Shown one piece after another: positions 30,785-40,522 of a stretch of DNA of 64,000 nucleotides (the first letter of the stretch is position 1; each line of letters starts with the position of its first letter). A program made the position numbers and the translations under genes. A model generated the notes under the pieces. It was not told where the DNA came from and did no database searches. It was given only the letters and a program-made list of their open reading frames with translations. Source of the stretch: Membranihabitans maritimus (GTDB lineage Bacteria > Bacteroidota > Bacteroidia > Chitinophagales > Saprospiraceae); the NCBI RefSeq assembly GCF_021729145.1, contig NZ_JAJSLW010000009.1:124001-188000 (forward strand), given 5' to 3'.

Positions 30785-33436
30785 GTGCAAAGATTCTTCT
30801 TTTTTTTTGTTATGTCTCTCGTTGTTTTTTCTATAAAAGCAGCAAATCTTCCCGAAGGGTTTGTTGAAGTTTTAATTGCGGAAAACCTCGATCCCACTGT
30901 TATTACTGAGAGTCCGGACGGGCGGGTTTTTATTGCTGAAAAAAATGGTACCATTCGATTGGTAGAAAATGATAGCATACTTAGGGACCCTTTTTTGCAG
31001 TTGGATGTTGATTTCCTCAATGAGCGTGGATTGTCCGGGCTTGTTTTTCATCCAGATTTTGAAACCAATCATTTTTTCTACGTCTATTATAGTGTTCCGC
31101 GAGAATCTGTTAACCGGGTAAGCCGTTTTGTAGCCAACGGTAATTACGCATTACCGAGTTCGGAAAAGATTCTATTGGAAACAGATGAGATTGGATATAT
31201 CCACAATGCCGGTTCCTTGTTGTTTGGTCTCGACGGCAAATTATACGTTTCTGTTGGGGATCTCAACAAACCGGAACGAGCTCAAAGACTGAATGGTTTC
31301 AATGGAAAATTTCTTCGATTGAATGACGATGGGACTGTTCCTGTCGATAATCCTTTTTTGGAACAAACTTCAGGACAGTATGGCACTATTTGGGCAATGG
31401 GACTTCGGAATTCATTCTGTGCTACATTGGATAGAAAAACGGGAAAAATATATGCCGGTGATGTAGGATTGGATGCCTGGGAAGAAATTAATGAAATTCA
31501 TAGGGCAGGCAACTATGGCTGGGATATAGGAGAAGGACCAATTCCAAGTGCCAGTCAACCACCATCGTATGCAGATCCTATTCACTTTTATGAAAATAAA
31601 TGGTTAAAAGGTTGTTCAATAACCGGGATATCTTCTTACACACCTGCACTAGAATCCTTCCCGGAAGAATACCATGGAGATCTTTTCTTTAGTGACTATT
31701 GTACGGGGCAAATACGGCGTTTTGACCCGGAGAAAAATCAATATAAAGGCGTATTCGCGGATGGAATTGTGTCACCGTTGGCATTATATACATCTACATC
31801 CGGGGATCTTTATTACGCTGCCAGAAATGCCGATGGGACTGGAAGTCTTTCGGACAACACTTCCTCAGATAGGGGAAAGGTGTATAAGATAAGTTACAGG
31901 GGATCTGCGTTGCCATTTGTGTCACAGGATCCCAAAGATCTGTATTTGATTCCCGGGGACAAATCTTTTCTGGAAGTAAAAGCTTTTGGTAGAGATTTAC
32001 AATATATGTGGTATAAAGACTCGGAACTATTGCGTATTACAACCCACGATACACTGAATATCGGGCCTGTGAATTTGGAAGATAACGGTTCTATTTATTA
32101 TTGTTTGGTGAAAAATGAACTCGGAGAAGTACAGACAGAAGAAGCAACCGTATTTGTGACCAACAATACCCGACCTCAATTTACTATTTTAAAACCATCT
32201 GATTCCTATGAATACCGTGCAGGTGATACATTTACCTTTATGGGTAAAGGTGAGGATAGTGAAGATGGAAAATTACCGGATTCTTCATTATCCTGGAATA
32301 TAGAATTCCACCACGATGATCACAGCCATCCTTTTATTGAAATGAAAGGTGTGAGGGAAGGGGAAATAACAATTCCGAATGTAGGTGAAACTTCTTCCAA
32401 TGTCTGGTACCGAATTACACTGTACGGAAAAGATAGAGAAGGGTTTTCAACGTCTACATTCAAAGATGTTTTTCCGGAATTAACCGATGTTCTTTTGGAG
32501 ACCGAACCTCCCGGTCTCTCATTAAATTTGGACGGAGGACTACACAAGACACCGTATGAGACAAAAAGTGTCTGGGGAATTAAACATACTGCCAGTGTAC
32601 CATTATTCCAATTTTCGGATGATAGCGTATATATATTTGATCAATGGGCCTCTGGAAGTACGGAAAATTCTATTGATTTTGAAGCTAAAGACGACCCGGA
32701 GTTGATAAAGGCTCATTTTATCGGTACGGATAAAAGCAAGGGAGAGGGATTATTGGGACAATATTTTGTAGATTCTAAAGGAGATTTCCGGGGAGAATTG
32801 GTAAATACCAAAGTAGACAGTATCATCAGTTTCCGATGGTTAAGTACAGCACCGGATTCCTTGCCCAAGGATGGGTTTTCGATTCGTTGGAGTGGATTTA
32901 TAGAAGCTCCTGTATCTGATAATTATACTTTCCACGTTATTTTTGATGATGGGGCAAGGCTGTGGATAGATCAGGAGAAAATTATTGATGATTGGGAGAA
33001 AGGAGGGGAGCGAACCCGAAAAGGTTCTAAAGAATTGGAAGCAGGAAAAAAATATCCCATCGTATTAGAATATTTTGAACGTGATTGGAATGCTTCCTGC
33101 GAGTTAACCTGGAGCAGTTCTTTTATGGACCGGCAATTAATACTACCGGAATTTTTATATCCTGCTTTGCTGGAGCCGGGCAATGTATCTCAGGGATTTG
33201 AAATATATCCGAACCCGGCAAGGAATGAATTAAATTTGAAATTTATCTCTACGGAAGTCCCTACCAATGTTGAAATTTATGACCTCGCAGGGAAGAAGGT
33301 TATGGAAATGGACTTGGAAATAGATTTTGCCGGCGAGGAAATTTCACTTCCTGTGAATCAATTATCACCAGGGTGCTATTTTGTGTCTGTGATTTTTCAG
33401 GGAGAAAGAAATTTTTTACGATTTATTAAAATGTAA
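30785..33436 (+). CDS. Secreted PQQ-type sugar dehydrogenase with PA14 and T9SS domains
   Basis: I used the GTG at 30785, which gives a signal peptide (FFFFFVMSLVVFSIKAAN). Residues about 25-370 are a six-bladed glucose/sorbosone dehydrogenase propeller (PDGRVFIAEKNGTIRLVE, FHPDFETNHFFYVYYS, AGNYGWDIGEG). An Ig-like region (about 375-440), a PA14 domain (GLLGQYFVDS, DDGARLWIDQEKIIDDW) and a type A T9SS sorting domain (FEIYPNPARNELNL, GCYFVSVIFQGE) follow. It is probably a surface-attached, sugar-oxidising or sugar-binding enzyme; PQQ binding is inferred. Confidence 0.9.
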   Translation: MQRFFFFFVMSLVVFSIKAANLPEGFVEVLIAENLDPTVITESPDGRVFIAEKNGTIRLVENDSILRDPFLQLDVDFLNERGLSGLVFHPDFETNHFFYVYYSVPRESVNRVSRFVANGNYALPSSEKILLETDEIGYIHNAGSLLFGLDGKLYVSVGDLNKPERAQRLNGFNGKFLRLNDDGTVPVDNPFLEQTSGQYGTIWAMGLRNSFCATLDRKTGKIYAGDVGLDAWEEINEIHRAGNYGWDIGEGPIPSASQPPSYADPIHFYENKWLKGCSITGISSYTPALESFPEEYHGDLFFSDYCTGQIRRFDPEKNQYKGVFADGIVSPLALYTSTSGDLYYAARNADGTGSLSDNTSSDRGKVYKISYRGSALPFVSQDPKDLYLIPGDKSFLEVKAFGRDLQYMWYKDSELLRITTHDTLNIGPVNLEDNGSIYYCLVKNELGEVQTEEATVFVTNNTRPQFTILKPSDSYEYRAGDTFTFMGKGEDSEDGKLPDSSLSWNIEFHHDDHSHPFIEMKGVREGEITIPNVGETSSNVWYRITLYGKDREGFSTSTFKDVFPELTDVLLETEPPGLSLNLDGGLHKTPYETKSVWGIKHTASVPLFQFSDDSVYIFDQWASGSTENSIDFEAKDDPELIKAHFIGTDKSKGEGLLGQYFVDSKGDFRGELVNTKVDSIISFRWLSTAPDSLPKDGFSIRWSGFIEAPVSDNYTFHVIFDDGARLWIDQEKIIDDWEKGGERTRKGSKELEAGKKYPIVLEYFERDWNASCELTWSSSFMDRQLILPEFLYPALLEPGNVSQGFEIYPNPARNELNLKFISTEVPTNVEIYDLAGKKVMEMDLEIDFAGEEISLPVNQLSPGCYFVSVIFQGERNFLRFIKM

Positions 33437-33438
33437 GA

Positions 33439-33786
33439 TTATCCATTTTTCTTGGAGGACTTGGCCGATTTATTGAATTCCAGACAAAGTTGTATCCAAA
33501 AATCAAAATCGGTTTTATGGATGTAGCCTGCTGAATTCACATAACAATACCCTTTGTACTTTCGTCCCTTCATTATCATGGGTTCGTATCCGGACTTTTG
33601 AGATATCATTTCTTCATTTGCCGGATCAAATCGGCACATAAGGCGATCCCCGGAAGCATTGATACACATTTTTCCATTGACCATAAAAGCCAATCCCCCA
33701 AACATTTTTTTTTCTTCCACTTCTATATTGGATAATTTGTTTAGAGAATTTCTAATTCTTTCAGCAAGTTCTTTATTATATGCCAT
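33439..33786 (-). CDS. TfoX/Sxy N-terminal domain protein
   Basis: The 115-residue protein is a single TfoX-N domain (KKMFGGLAFMVNGKMC, DRLMCRFDP, MKGRKYKGYCYV). In proteobacteria the domain belongs to competence regulators; stand-alone copies in Bacteroidota have no established function. It is convergent with the sugar dehydrogenase gene, with only 2 bp between stops. Confidence 0.87.
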   Translation of the reverse strand: MAYNKELAERIRNSLNKLSNIEVEEKKMFGGLAFMVNGKMCINASGDRLMCRFDPANEEMISQKSGYEPMIMKGRKYKGYCYVNSAGYIHKTDFDFWIQLCLEFNKSAKSSKKNG

Positions 33787-33855
33787 CTTGAAATAATTTA
33801 TTGCCTTTAAAATAATTTTTTTATATCACTTCATACTATTGATCTTGCATCTACT

Positions 33856-34017
33856 TTATATTTTTTCTAACGGCTGAAGAACTAAATTCGTTAATCTGTT
33901 TTCAATAGAGGGGATTGGCACTATCGGAATTTCTTTGGCATGAGCTCGAACCAATTGTCCCAAAAGGATCAATATGTGGTTAAACCCTGGTTTTGGGTAT
34001 AACAATCCAGTTCTGAT
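33856..34017 (-). pseudogene. Possible C-terminal gene remnant
   Basis: The minus strand reads a coding-like segment without a start (GLLYPKPGFNHILILLGQL, ending near LVLQPLEKI and a stop at 33856). The peptide looks like the end of an enzyme, but I cannot name the family, so the call is tentative. Confidence 0.3.
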
Positions 34018-34040
34018 TAAATCCTACTCAATGAATCTTC

Positions 34041-34170
34041 TGTAGCGTACTATGGTACGCGATACAATGTCTCTATCCTATTTCTACCCATGCTTAGTCC
34101 CGCTGGGACATTTTCGCAGAGTGCCGTACATGCGCGTATTGAGAGTAGGTAGAAAGTGGGTATAATGGGT
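34041..34170. repeat. Cluster of imperfect palindromes
   Basis: This gene-free stretch contains GCGTAC-tatg-GTACGC (34045-34060), GTCCC-gct-GGGAC (34098-34110), and TTTCTACC paired with GGTAGAAA about 60 bp apart. Together they could fold into one branched structure. I do not recognise a named element. Confidence 0.4.
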
Positions 34171-34355
34171 GATTTCCGTGCCATAGGTATGGTATATATG
34201 GGAATGCACAGTGGATTTGAGTGGATAATGTTTTTTTAGATGTGTATTATTATCAGGTCTTCGGTAAGCTGGCTCCAACTGAAAAATTTACGAACTTATT
34301 TTTGCGTACACTAGGTTATAATAATTTAGGATTTTAGAAAACCGATTTTCAAATA

Positions 34356-35003
34356 TTACTTTTTCCGGCAGATTATCTGCCAACATACCTGTGAGGGTTT
34401 GTTACCTTTGTTTTTTGCAGGCTCATTTATTTCTTTTGCACCCTCCAGGCCGTAATGACCAAACTCTTCTTCCACTGACATGGAGTCATAGTAGTACAAT
34501 TTCACACCGTGAGGGGTCAAATATCTATTCTTACTTATTACAGTACCTGTTCCAAAAGAGGGAGTATTGGTAGAAATTGCTATGAAAACCATCAAACCCC
34601 CGGAATGTAAATGTGAAAAACAATCATTGATTAATTTTTTCCTTTCTTCCGTATTGAGTAAATGGATTAAAGCATAGCAAAAAACACCGTCATATTTTGT
34701 CTGATCAAAGGGCATATCAGTTACCGAGCCGTGGTGAACTTTCACAGAATCTCCGTAGTGTTTTTTTGCCAGGTTAATAGCAGTATTGGAAATTTCTATT
34801 CCAGTAACCTCAATACCATTGTCCTTAAATATTTGTGCATTCCGTCCATATCCGAATCCGGGAAGGAGAATTTCTTTTATCTTATTTTTATAAAATAATT
34901 CCATGGTGTTTACAGCGGAATCTGCTGGTTCAAATCCCCACATGGTTTGTTTATCCTGAAAACTTGCCTCCCAAAATTCAGTCATGATGGTATAAGGGGT
35001 CAT
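34356..35003 (-). CDS. Class I SAM-dependent methyltransferase (TehB-like)
   Basis: The 215-residue protein has the SAM-binding motif ILLPGFGYGRNAQIF, an acidic loop (VTGIEISNTAINLAKK) and FDQTKYDGVFCYALIHLL. It resembles small class I methyltransferases of the TehB/thiopurine type. The substrate is unknown. A second ATG six codons in (MTEFWEASF) is a possible start. It is followed on the other side by a small membrane protein gene. Confidence 0.82.
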   Translation of the reverse strand: MTPYTIMTEFWEASFQDKQTMWGFEPADSAVNTMELFYKNKIKEILLPGFGYGRNAQIFKDNGIEVTGIEISNTAINLAKKHYGDSVKVHHGSVTDMPFDQTKYDGVFCYALIHLLNTEERKKLINDCFSHLHSGGLMVFIAISTNTPSFGTGTVISKNRYLTPHGVKLYYYDSMSVEEEFGHYGLEGAKEINEPAKNKGNKPSQVCWQIICRKK

Positions 35004-35036
35004 TTTTAGTGTTATATTTTAATCTATGTTACTACT

Positions 35037-35294
35037 TTAAAGGTTATTTGCAACTATTTCTTTTTGTAAAGACTTAAAAGTTAACAGCCAAATAAATCCA
35101 TTTAACAAGATCGATAAGAAAATAGGGAAATTATTTTGGGATTGTATACTATTATAAATCAAAAATCCAAATATAGTTCCTGAAAGAAAAAACCCTATAA
35201 TCGCTATCATGATTGCTTTTTTCGTGAAGGATAAATTTCCTATTGTTAGTATAATTTTGTTATGCATAAATTTTATAGCTTTTTTCTGTGACAT
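35037..35294 (-). CDS. Small two-helix membrane protein
   Basis: The 85-residue protein has two predicted membrane helices (AIMIAIIGFFLSGTIFGFLI and FPIFLSILLNGFIWLLTF) and a basic N-terminus. A second start at MHNKII is possible. It is upstream of the methyltransferase gene by 33 bp and in the same direction. No family is recognised. Confidence 0.55.
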   Translation of the reverse strand: MSQKKAIKFMHNKIILTIGNLSFTKKAIMIAIIGFFLSGTIFGFLIYNSIQSQNNFPIFLSILLNGFIWLLTFKSLQKEIVANNL

Positions 35295-35551
35295 TAGAAT
35301 TAGTAAAATTATTATTTTATTTGTCTCTTAATGATTTTTGATTTCCATTCGTTAATTCTTGTTAACCTACTAAAGATATTGGCTTACCTAATACTTCATT
35401 AATATTTATTATCTCTTTTTTCATTTGAAAATGGATAGCCTTTATGATATCTCTTATCCATAAATTCTATTCAATATACAATTACTAGGCTTGGATGTTT
35501 CAATGAACTGAAAAATATAAATTCAATTCACATTTGGGTATTAGCTCTACG

Positions 35552-36838
35552 TTACCTTTTGTTGCTGTTGTCTGTATGCTGTACAATTTCATTTCTTTCC
35601 AACTTTCCTTTCAATCTTTTGATTTCTTTTTTTAATGTATGTTTCTCCATTTTTGATGTTGTCAGATTTATAGCTTTTTTGTGATGCTCTATTGCTTTTA
35701 AGATGTCTGATGTTGTATATAAATACCCTAATAATTCATAGTATTGATTGCTTTTTATAAGATTTAATTTTTCCACTTCGGGTATGGCCTTTTCATTTCC
35801 ATATATTTTTGAGAAAGCAAATACTCTATTCAATGCAGTTGTAGGTGAATATTCCATTACAATTAATTGATCGTATAATGACAATATCTTTTTCCATTGG
35901 TCCTTGTTATCTGTTGTGTGCCAGTATGCGATTCCTGCTTCCAGATGGTATTTTGATATTTCGTGTCCGTTTGTGGCATTAATCAAGTAATAGTTGCCTT
36001 TTTCGATAAGTGATTTATCCCATTTGTTTTTGTCCTGTTCGTCGAAAAGTACAGTTTCACCTTCTTCGTTTATGCGTGCTTCGATTCGTGAACTCTGAAA
36101 ACACATTAAGGCCAATAAAGCATTTGTTTTAGGGATGTTTGTCCATTTATTATCAGTCAATTCTAAGGTAAGTCTTATAGATTCTGAACAAAGTTCCTTT
36201 CTGATGACTCGGTTACTTGATTTCGAAAAATACCCTTCATTAAACAGCAAATACAACGTATGCAGCACGGCGTCTAATCTTGCTTCTATAACTCTTTTGG
36301 ATAATTTTTCGAATCGAAAAATTTCGTTTCGAAGTTTGGTCCTTGCTCGCAGCAGTCGTTTTTTTATAGTTTCAGGTTTGGCGATAAATGCATTGGCAAT
36401 TTCTTCTACACTAAAACCGCAAAGGATTTGAAGGGCCAATGCAATTTGACTTTCTGGTTTGTTCGTTGGATTGCAGACGGCAAAAATCATTGCTAATTGA
36501 CTGTCCGAAATGATTTGTTGGTTGAATTCAAAGGTATGTTCTGGTTTGATGTGATCCCCTTTTATTTCGGGTTTCACTTTGGTATCAAAAACGTATTTAT
36601 GTTTAAAATAATCCCGGGTTTTGTTTTTGGCAACTGTGTAGAGCCAAGCTGTGGGGTTTTCAGGAATTCCATTAATAGCCCAGTGTTCGGAAGCTTTTAA
36701 AAACGTGTCACTGGCTATGTCTTCAGCAATTTCTATGTGCTTTAAACCAAAATGACGACATAAAACAGCCGTCATTTTCGCATATTCCTGTCGGAACAAG
36801 TGTGGTAAAATATCGTTATATAATTTTATTTTATTCAA
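35552..36838 (-). CDS. ECF42-type RNA polymerase sigma factor
   Basis: The 428-residue protein has sigma-70 region 2 (KHIEIAEDIASDTFLKASEH), region 4 (FSVEEIANAFIAKPETIKKR) and a long C-terminal extension with tetratricopeptide-like helices (DUF6596; DQLIVMEYSPTTALNRVF). This layout matches ECF42 sigma factors, which need the extension for activity. Upstream is a DGPF/YCII gene only 3 bp away, the conserved partner of ECF42. It should be autoregulated with that partner, though no promoter motif was checked. Confidence 0.9.
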   Translation of the reverse strand: MNKIKLYNDILPHLFRQEYAKMTAVLCRHFGLKHIEIAEDIASDTFLKASEHWAINGIPENPTAWLYTVAKNKTRDYFKHKYVFDTKVKPEIKGDHIKPEHTFEFNQQIISDSQLAMIFAVCNPTNKPESQIALALQILCGFSVEEIANAFIAKPETIKKRLLRARTKLRNEIFRFEKLSKRVIEARLDAVLHTLYLLFNEGYFSKSSNRVIRKELCSESIRLTLELTDNKWTNIPKTNALLALMCFQSSRIEARINEEGETVLFDEQDKNKWDKSLIEKGNYYLINATNGHEISKYHLEAGIAYWHTTDNKDQWKKILSLYDQLIVMEYSPTTALNRVFAFSKIYGNEKAIPEVEKLNLIKSNQYYELLGYLYTTSDILKAIEHHKKAINLTTSKMEKHTLKKEIKRLKGKLERNEIVQHTDNSNKR

Positions 36839-36841
36839 ATA

Positions 36842-37186
36842 TCAATCACGTTTTAAAACTTCACGAACTTCTATGCTTCCACCGACCTGGCCAAAAATCG
36901 GATTAGCTTTTGCCATTTCTACGGCTTCATCAATATTTTTGGCTTTAACAATTACATAACCGCTGATGAATTCCTTTATTTCGGTGAAAGGTCCGTCCGT
37001 TACCACATTGTTTGGTTTCACGGTTTTGGAACTTCCCGGACCGGGTAACAGTGTATTCCCTTTATCCGCAATTTTATTTTGTGCCGCAATACCTGCCAAC
37101 CAATTCATCCGCTCCTGCATTTGTTCTGGCGAAGGTTTGAAATCCGAAACATCTTTCAGTCTGAAAATTAGTGTAAATTCTTTCAT
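36842..37186 (-). CDS. YCII-related DGPF-domain protein
   Basis: The 114-residue protein carries the YCII/DGPF signature VVTDGPFTEIKEFISGYVIV and DEAVEMAKANP. The exact biochemical role of DGPF proteins is unsettled, but they are the usual target and neighbour of ECF42 sigma factors. It starts 3 bp before the sigma gene in the same operon. Confidence 0.9.
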   Translation of the reverse strand: MKEFTLIFRLKDVSDFKPSPEQMQERMNWLAGIAAQNKIADKGNTLLPGPGSSKTVKPNNVVTDGPFTEIKEFISGYVIVKAKNIDEAVEMAKANPIFGQVGGSIEVREVLKRD

Positions 37187-37369
37187 TTTATTATTTTTTT
37201 AATTCAACCTTATGACGATTGGATTTTTAAAATGGGGACAAGGTTGTATTTTTTTCAATTTGTATTTTATGCAGGTTTGGAATTGAGAGAAGTATAATTG
37301 TGAAGTACTTAAAAATCAATTTTGTCACTAAGCATATAAATTTGTTTGTTGTTCGCAGTAATCCCATAC

Positions 37370-37590
37370 TTATTGTTCATTGTTTTCTGTGTAGTTTTTA
37401 TCTGCAACTTTGGCTTGTTTTCTATATACAAAATATTTTCCACTGAAGTTCTTTATTTCGTTCGAAGAAGCTAAATAAATAATGGTGTCAGCACCTTTTT
37501 TCAATTGATTTTTATAGTGGTCTTTTCAATTTCCCAACGGTATTAAGAACACGGCCCAAATCACTATTCACTGCAAAATTAGTTACACTA
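37370..37590 (-). pseudogene. Remnant of a short-chain dehydrogenase (C-terminal part)
   Basis: The minus strand reads FAVNSDLGRVLNTVGKLKRP, then a stop, then KGADTIIYLASSNEIK, NFSGKYFVYRKQAKV and a stop at 37370. This is the last third of a retinol dehydrogenase-like SDR, whose typical end is GxxTxIYLASSxEVxxxSGKYF. The two pieces lie in different frames, and upstream motifs such as TGxxxGIG and YxxxK are missing. Confidence 0.7.
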
Positions 37591-37724
37591 GCGTATAGGC
37601 AGTTTTATTTTTTAATCCTTGTTTGGATCTTAGATTTTGTCTTAATCAAATTGGAATGAATTGTATGCCAATGAACTTTCATGAGTCCGCGAAATTAGAT
37701 GTTGACTGAAGGCTAAAGGCCTCG

Positions 37725-38786
37725 TTATTTTTTCTCTTCCACTGTCTCGACACTGATCGTCTGATCAATTTGGTTCTCAAAAGCAACAACAAAGGCATTG
37801 CGCAGGACATTGACAATGGTTTCGAGGATCCCCACGTCTGAACCCCGGATATCTCCCTCGAAAGGAACCTTAGTGGCAAATTGATCTCTTTTCTGGTTTT
37901 CAAAAAGTTCGAAAACAGTTCCTATGATTATTTCCCATGCTTTGTGTAATAAAGAGGCATTTTCATCTTTTCCAACGACCGCAATATTGATAAGCAATGG
38001 TTTTACATACCCCACATACGCACTGTCTTTCATAGACACTTCTGAGAATACATTCATCTTTCCCCTCTCAAAAGTAAATCCACCGTAAGCCTTTGTGAAA
38101 TTATCCAAATATGTCAAATCCATTTCCTTCAATTCCAAGTTCAGGTCAAAATCAGGAGTTTGTTTTAAAAGATTCATGTCCATAACCACAGATATGTTGC
38201 CATTACCACTTGTATGTGAAGAAAAGTCAATGTGTGTAGGTAGCTTATCTTTTTTGTCCCGGATCGTACTAAGATTTGTAGCAATTGCATTGATTTGGGA
38301 AGTTTTGATATCGACATTGGGTGTTGTGCTATAATCCCTGTAATTGATTGTTCCGTCTAGAATTTGGAAGCGGTTGATTTGAATAGGTACAAGTCCATCA
38401 ATTGTTTCCAGCCAGTTGTTACCGCCGCCATCCTGAACTTCGTCAGATCCAGATGCTGAAGTCGTAAAGTTTAAATTCGGATGTTCCAAAATGACTTCTC
38501 CTTTTAATGCTCCGTGAAATAGTGCTCTCCATTCCACTGAAATATCAATTCCAGGAATACTGACAAAGGGCTCAGGGTATTCACCACCTGTTTTCTTAAT
38601 TTTTAGAGAGTCAATGCGATAGGCTCCGCGCCACAAGGCGATGTCAATGTCCTTGACTTCTCCATCATACCCTTCAATATCACCCAATACCTTGTTGACG
38701 TAATGAGTGGCAACAGGTTCTAGAGCAAAATTAATTGCAATCAAGACAAGCAAGACAATTCCAATACGGACTTTGTATCGTTTCAT
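37725..38786 (-). CDS. DUF748/AsmA-like exported protein
   Basis: The 353-residue protein begins with a single membrane helix (VRIGIVLLVLIAINFAL) and continues with long beta-rich segments typical of the AsmA/DUF748 superfamily (IDSLKIKKTGGEYPEPFVSI, GDIRGSDVGILETIVNVLRN). Related proteins bridge the envelope and may carry lipids; here that is inference. The gene stands alone. Confidence 0.75.
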   Translation of the reverse strand: MKRYKVRIGIVLLVLIAINFALEPVATHYVNKVLGDIEGYDGEVKDIDIALWRGAYRIDSLKIKKTGGEYPEPFVSIPGIDISVEWRALFHGALKGEVILEHPNLNFTTSASGSDEVQDGGGNNWLETIDGLVPIQINRFQILDGTINYRDYSTTPNVDIKTSQINAIATNLSTIRDKKDKLPTHIDFSSHTSGNGNISVVMDMNLLKQTPDFDLNLELKEMDLTYLDNFTKAYGGFTFERGKMNVFSEVSMKDSAYVGYVKPLLINIAVVGKDENASLLHKAWEIIIGTVFELFENQKRDQFATKVPFEGDIRGSDVGILETIVNVLRNAFVVAFENQIDQTISVETVEEKK

Positions 38787-39423
38787 ATGGATAGAAGGTT
38801 GATTCTATCGCTTTTAGTATAAAATATTTAGAAAAGTTCTCGACATATAGATTCTACTTCTTCTAAAGAATGTAGAAAAATTCATTGTCATTGTCGGCTG
38901 TTTCAAGGTTCAATTTTCCTTTTACCAGTGTTTCTGGCCATTAGATTAAATAGCGGTTTAAAATGCGTTTTTCTTTGAATAATGTAGTTTTTTTAAATAT
39001 ACTATAAAAGTGGATTTGATACAAAAAATGGGATAGCAAAGTTAAATACCATTTGCTATTTTAATTAATAGTATTTGTTCCACTTCATTAGGTGTTTGGT
39101 GCCCGAAGGTTGGGTGCAATCTGTAATTATGATACCAATCTGAATAAAGTTATAGCGCGTGATGACGTAACCTCCCGCAGGGGGTTAATTATTATACGAA
39201 TTGGGTACGTTCCACAAATAGAAAATTGATATTATTTTCAAAATAGGTTTTCAATAGATTATCAAACAATTCGTAGATGCGGGTTTGGTGTGTTGTCGAG
39301 TACAAGACAATCTGTCTAAGTAAATGCTTCTGTGGTGTTTGATATCCGGTGCAAACAAACGAATGGATTTCGATTATTGTGAGTAGCCATTATATTTCTT
39401 CGAAATGTAGGAGAGGTCTTGTA
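38787..39423. other. Gene-free region with insertion sequence debris
   Basis: About 640 bp with no intact gene. It contains the IS3-like fragment at 39042-39150 and further short minus-strand coding-like bits (TTHQTRIYELFDNL) interrupted by stops up to about 39330. It appears to be a graveyard of transposase sequence. Confidence 0.5.
39042..39150 (-). pseudogene. IS3-like transposase C-terminal fragment
   Basis: The minus strand reads YSDWYHNYRLHPTFGHQTP followed by NEVEQ and a stop. This is the end of an IS3-type DDE integrase core (YxxWYHNxRLHxTLGYxTPxE). The catalytic D, D and E regions are missing, so it is a dead fragment. Confidence 0.7.
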
Positions 39424-40476
39424 TTAACTACCATTATTGTGGGTGGTTTTATTTTTAAGTATTTTTACTATTCTATTATATATTATTTCAGATAAATTCC
39501 AGTTGTATCCGTCAAAAACGACTGTATTGGTAAATTGGATAACTACTGCATTAATGTCTTTATGATATTTGGCAATCGTTTGATAACCGGGAATCAATCC
39601 AGTATGTTCATATTTATATATTGAGGTATAGATATCCTGTTCTTTTTTATCCTTAAAAACAGTGCCATCATTCAGGGCTCTTATAAATTTACCCAAATCT
39701 TCTGCTGTGGCCAACATTACACCATTGTCATCCGTCTTTAAATCGTTTTCATAACCAATGTAATAGCCACTCATTACATCGTTTAAATCGACATCATGTA
39801 TAGAGCCAAATGTGCTTTTGAGATTTAATGGGTCTAAGATTTGTTCCTTAATGAATTGAAATTTACTTTGCCCGGTCACTCTTTCTATGAGTTTGGCAAG
39901 TAATAAATAATTTGTATTACTATACTCATAGTCTGTACCGGGTTTAAAATTGGCTTTTTGGTCAAGCACCAGTTCTAATCTCTCTTTGTCATTATCCTTC
40001 GGGTGAACCCAATAATTATGCGTTCTGATATAATCAGGAATTCCACTGCGATGACGAACCAACATTCTTATCGTAATTTTATCAGCATATTCTATTCGAT
40101 CGATAAGTTCCGGGAAGTAGTCCGCAAGTGTGTCATCCAAAGACAAGCTTTTATCAAATGCCAGTTTGCTTATCGCAACAGCAGTATATAATTTTCCGAC
40201 GCTGGCTATTTTGAATAATGAGTGGGGATCAGCTGGTATTTTGTTTTCCCTGTTTTTCCATCCAGCTCCGTAAAATGCCGGTGGTTCGCCTGACCGGTCC
40301 ACATAAACAATCATTCCATCAAATCCAAGATTAATGGCTTCATCTAACTGTCCTTGAATCGTGTCTGGCAATGGTGAAATCCAGGCTTTAACTAAAATCC
40401 ATGGCACAAAGAACATTGAGGCTATGGTTCCAATCAGTAATGAAATCCTGATTATTCTTTTTGTTGGTTTATTCAT
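39424..40476 (-). CDS. Serine beta-lactamase-like hydrolase
   Basis: The 350-residue protein has one N-terminal membrane helix and a class C beta-lactamase/PBP fold: SVGK (SxxK catalytic motif, preceded by LFKIA), YEYSNTNY (YxN motif) and a C-terminal HTGLIPGY motif. These family members include D-alanyl-D-alanine carboxypeptidases and esterases; substrate is unknown. It is a paralogue of the gene at 41089, with an outer-membrane barrel gene between them. Confidence 0.9.
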   Translation of the reverse strand: MNKPTKRIIRISLLIGTIASMFFVPWILVKAWISPLPDTIQGQLDEAINLGFDGMIVYVDRSGEPPAFYGAGWKNRENKIPADPHSLFKIASVGKLYTAVAISKLAFDKSLSLDDTLADYFPELIDRIEYADKITIRMLVRHRSGIPDYIRTHNYWVHPKDNDKERLELVLDQKANFKPGTDYEYSNTNYLLLAKLIERVTGQSKFQFIKEQILDPLNLKSTFGSIHDVDLNDVMSGYYIGYENDLKTDDNGVMLATAEDLGKFIRALNDGTVFKDKKEQDIYTSIYKYEHTGLIPGYQTIAKYHKDINAVVIQFTNTVVFDGYNWNLSEIIYNRIVKILKNKTTHNNGS

Positions 40477-40522
40477 TAGTTATATAATTATTACGAAAAA
40501 TGTCATATTTGAAATGGTCTGT

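Noticed and set aside
34084-34278. 64-codon minus-strand frame in the palindrome cluster
   Set aside because: Sits on inverted repeats and has low-complexity, His/Tyr-rich sequence; judged spurious.
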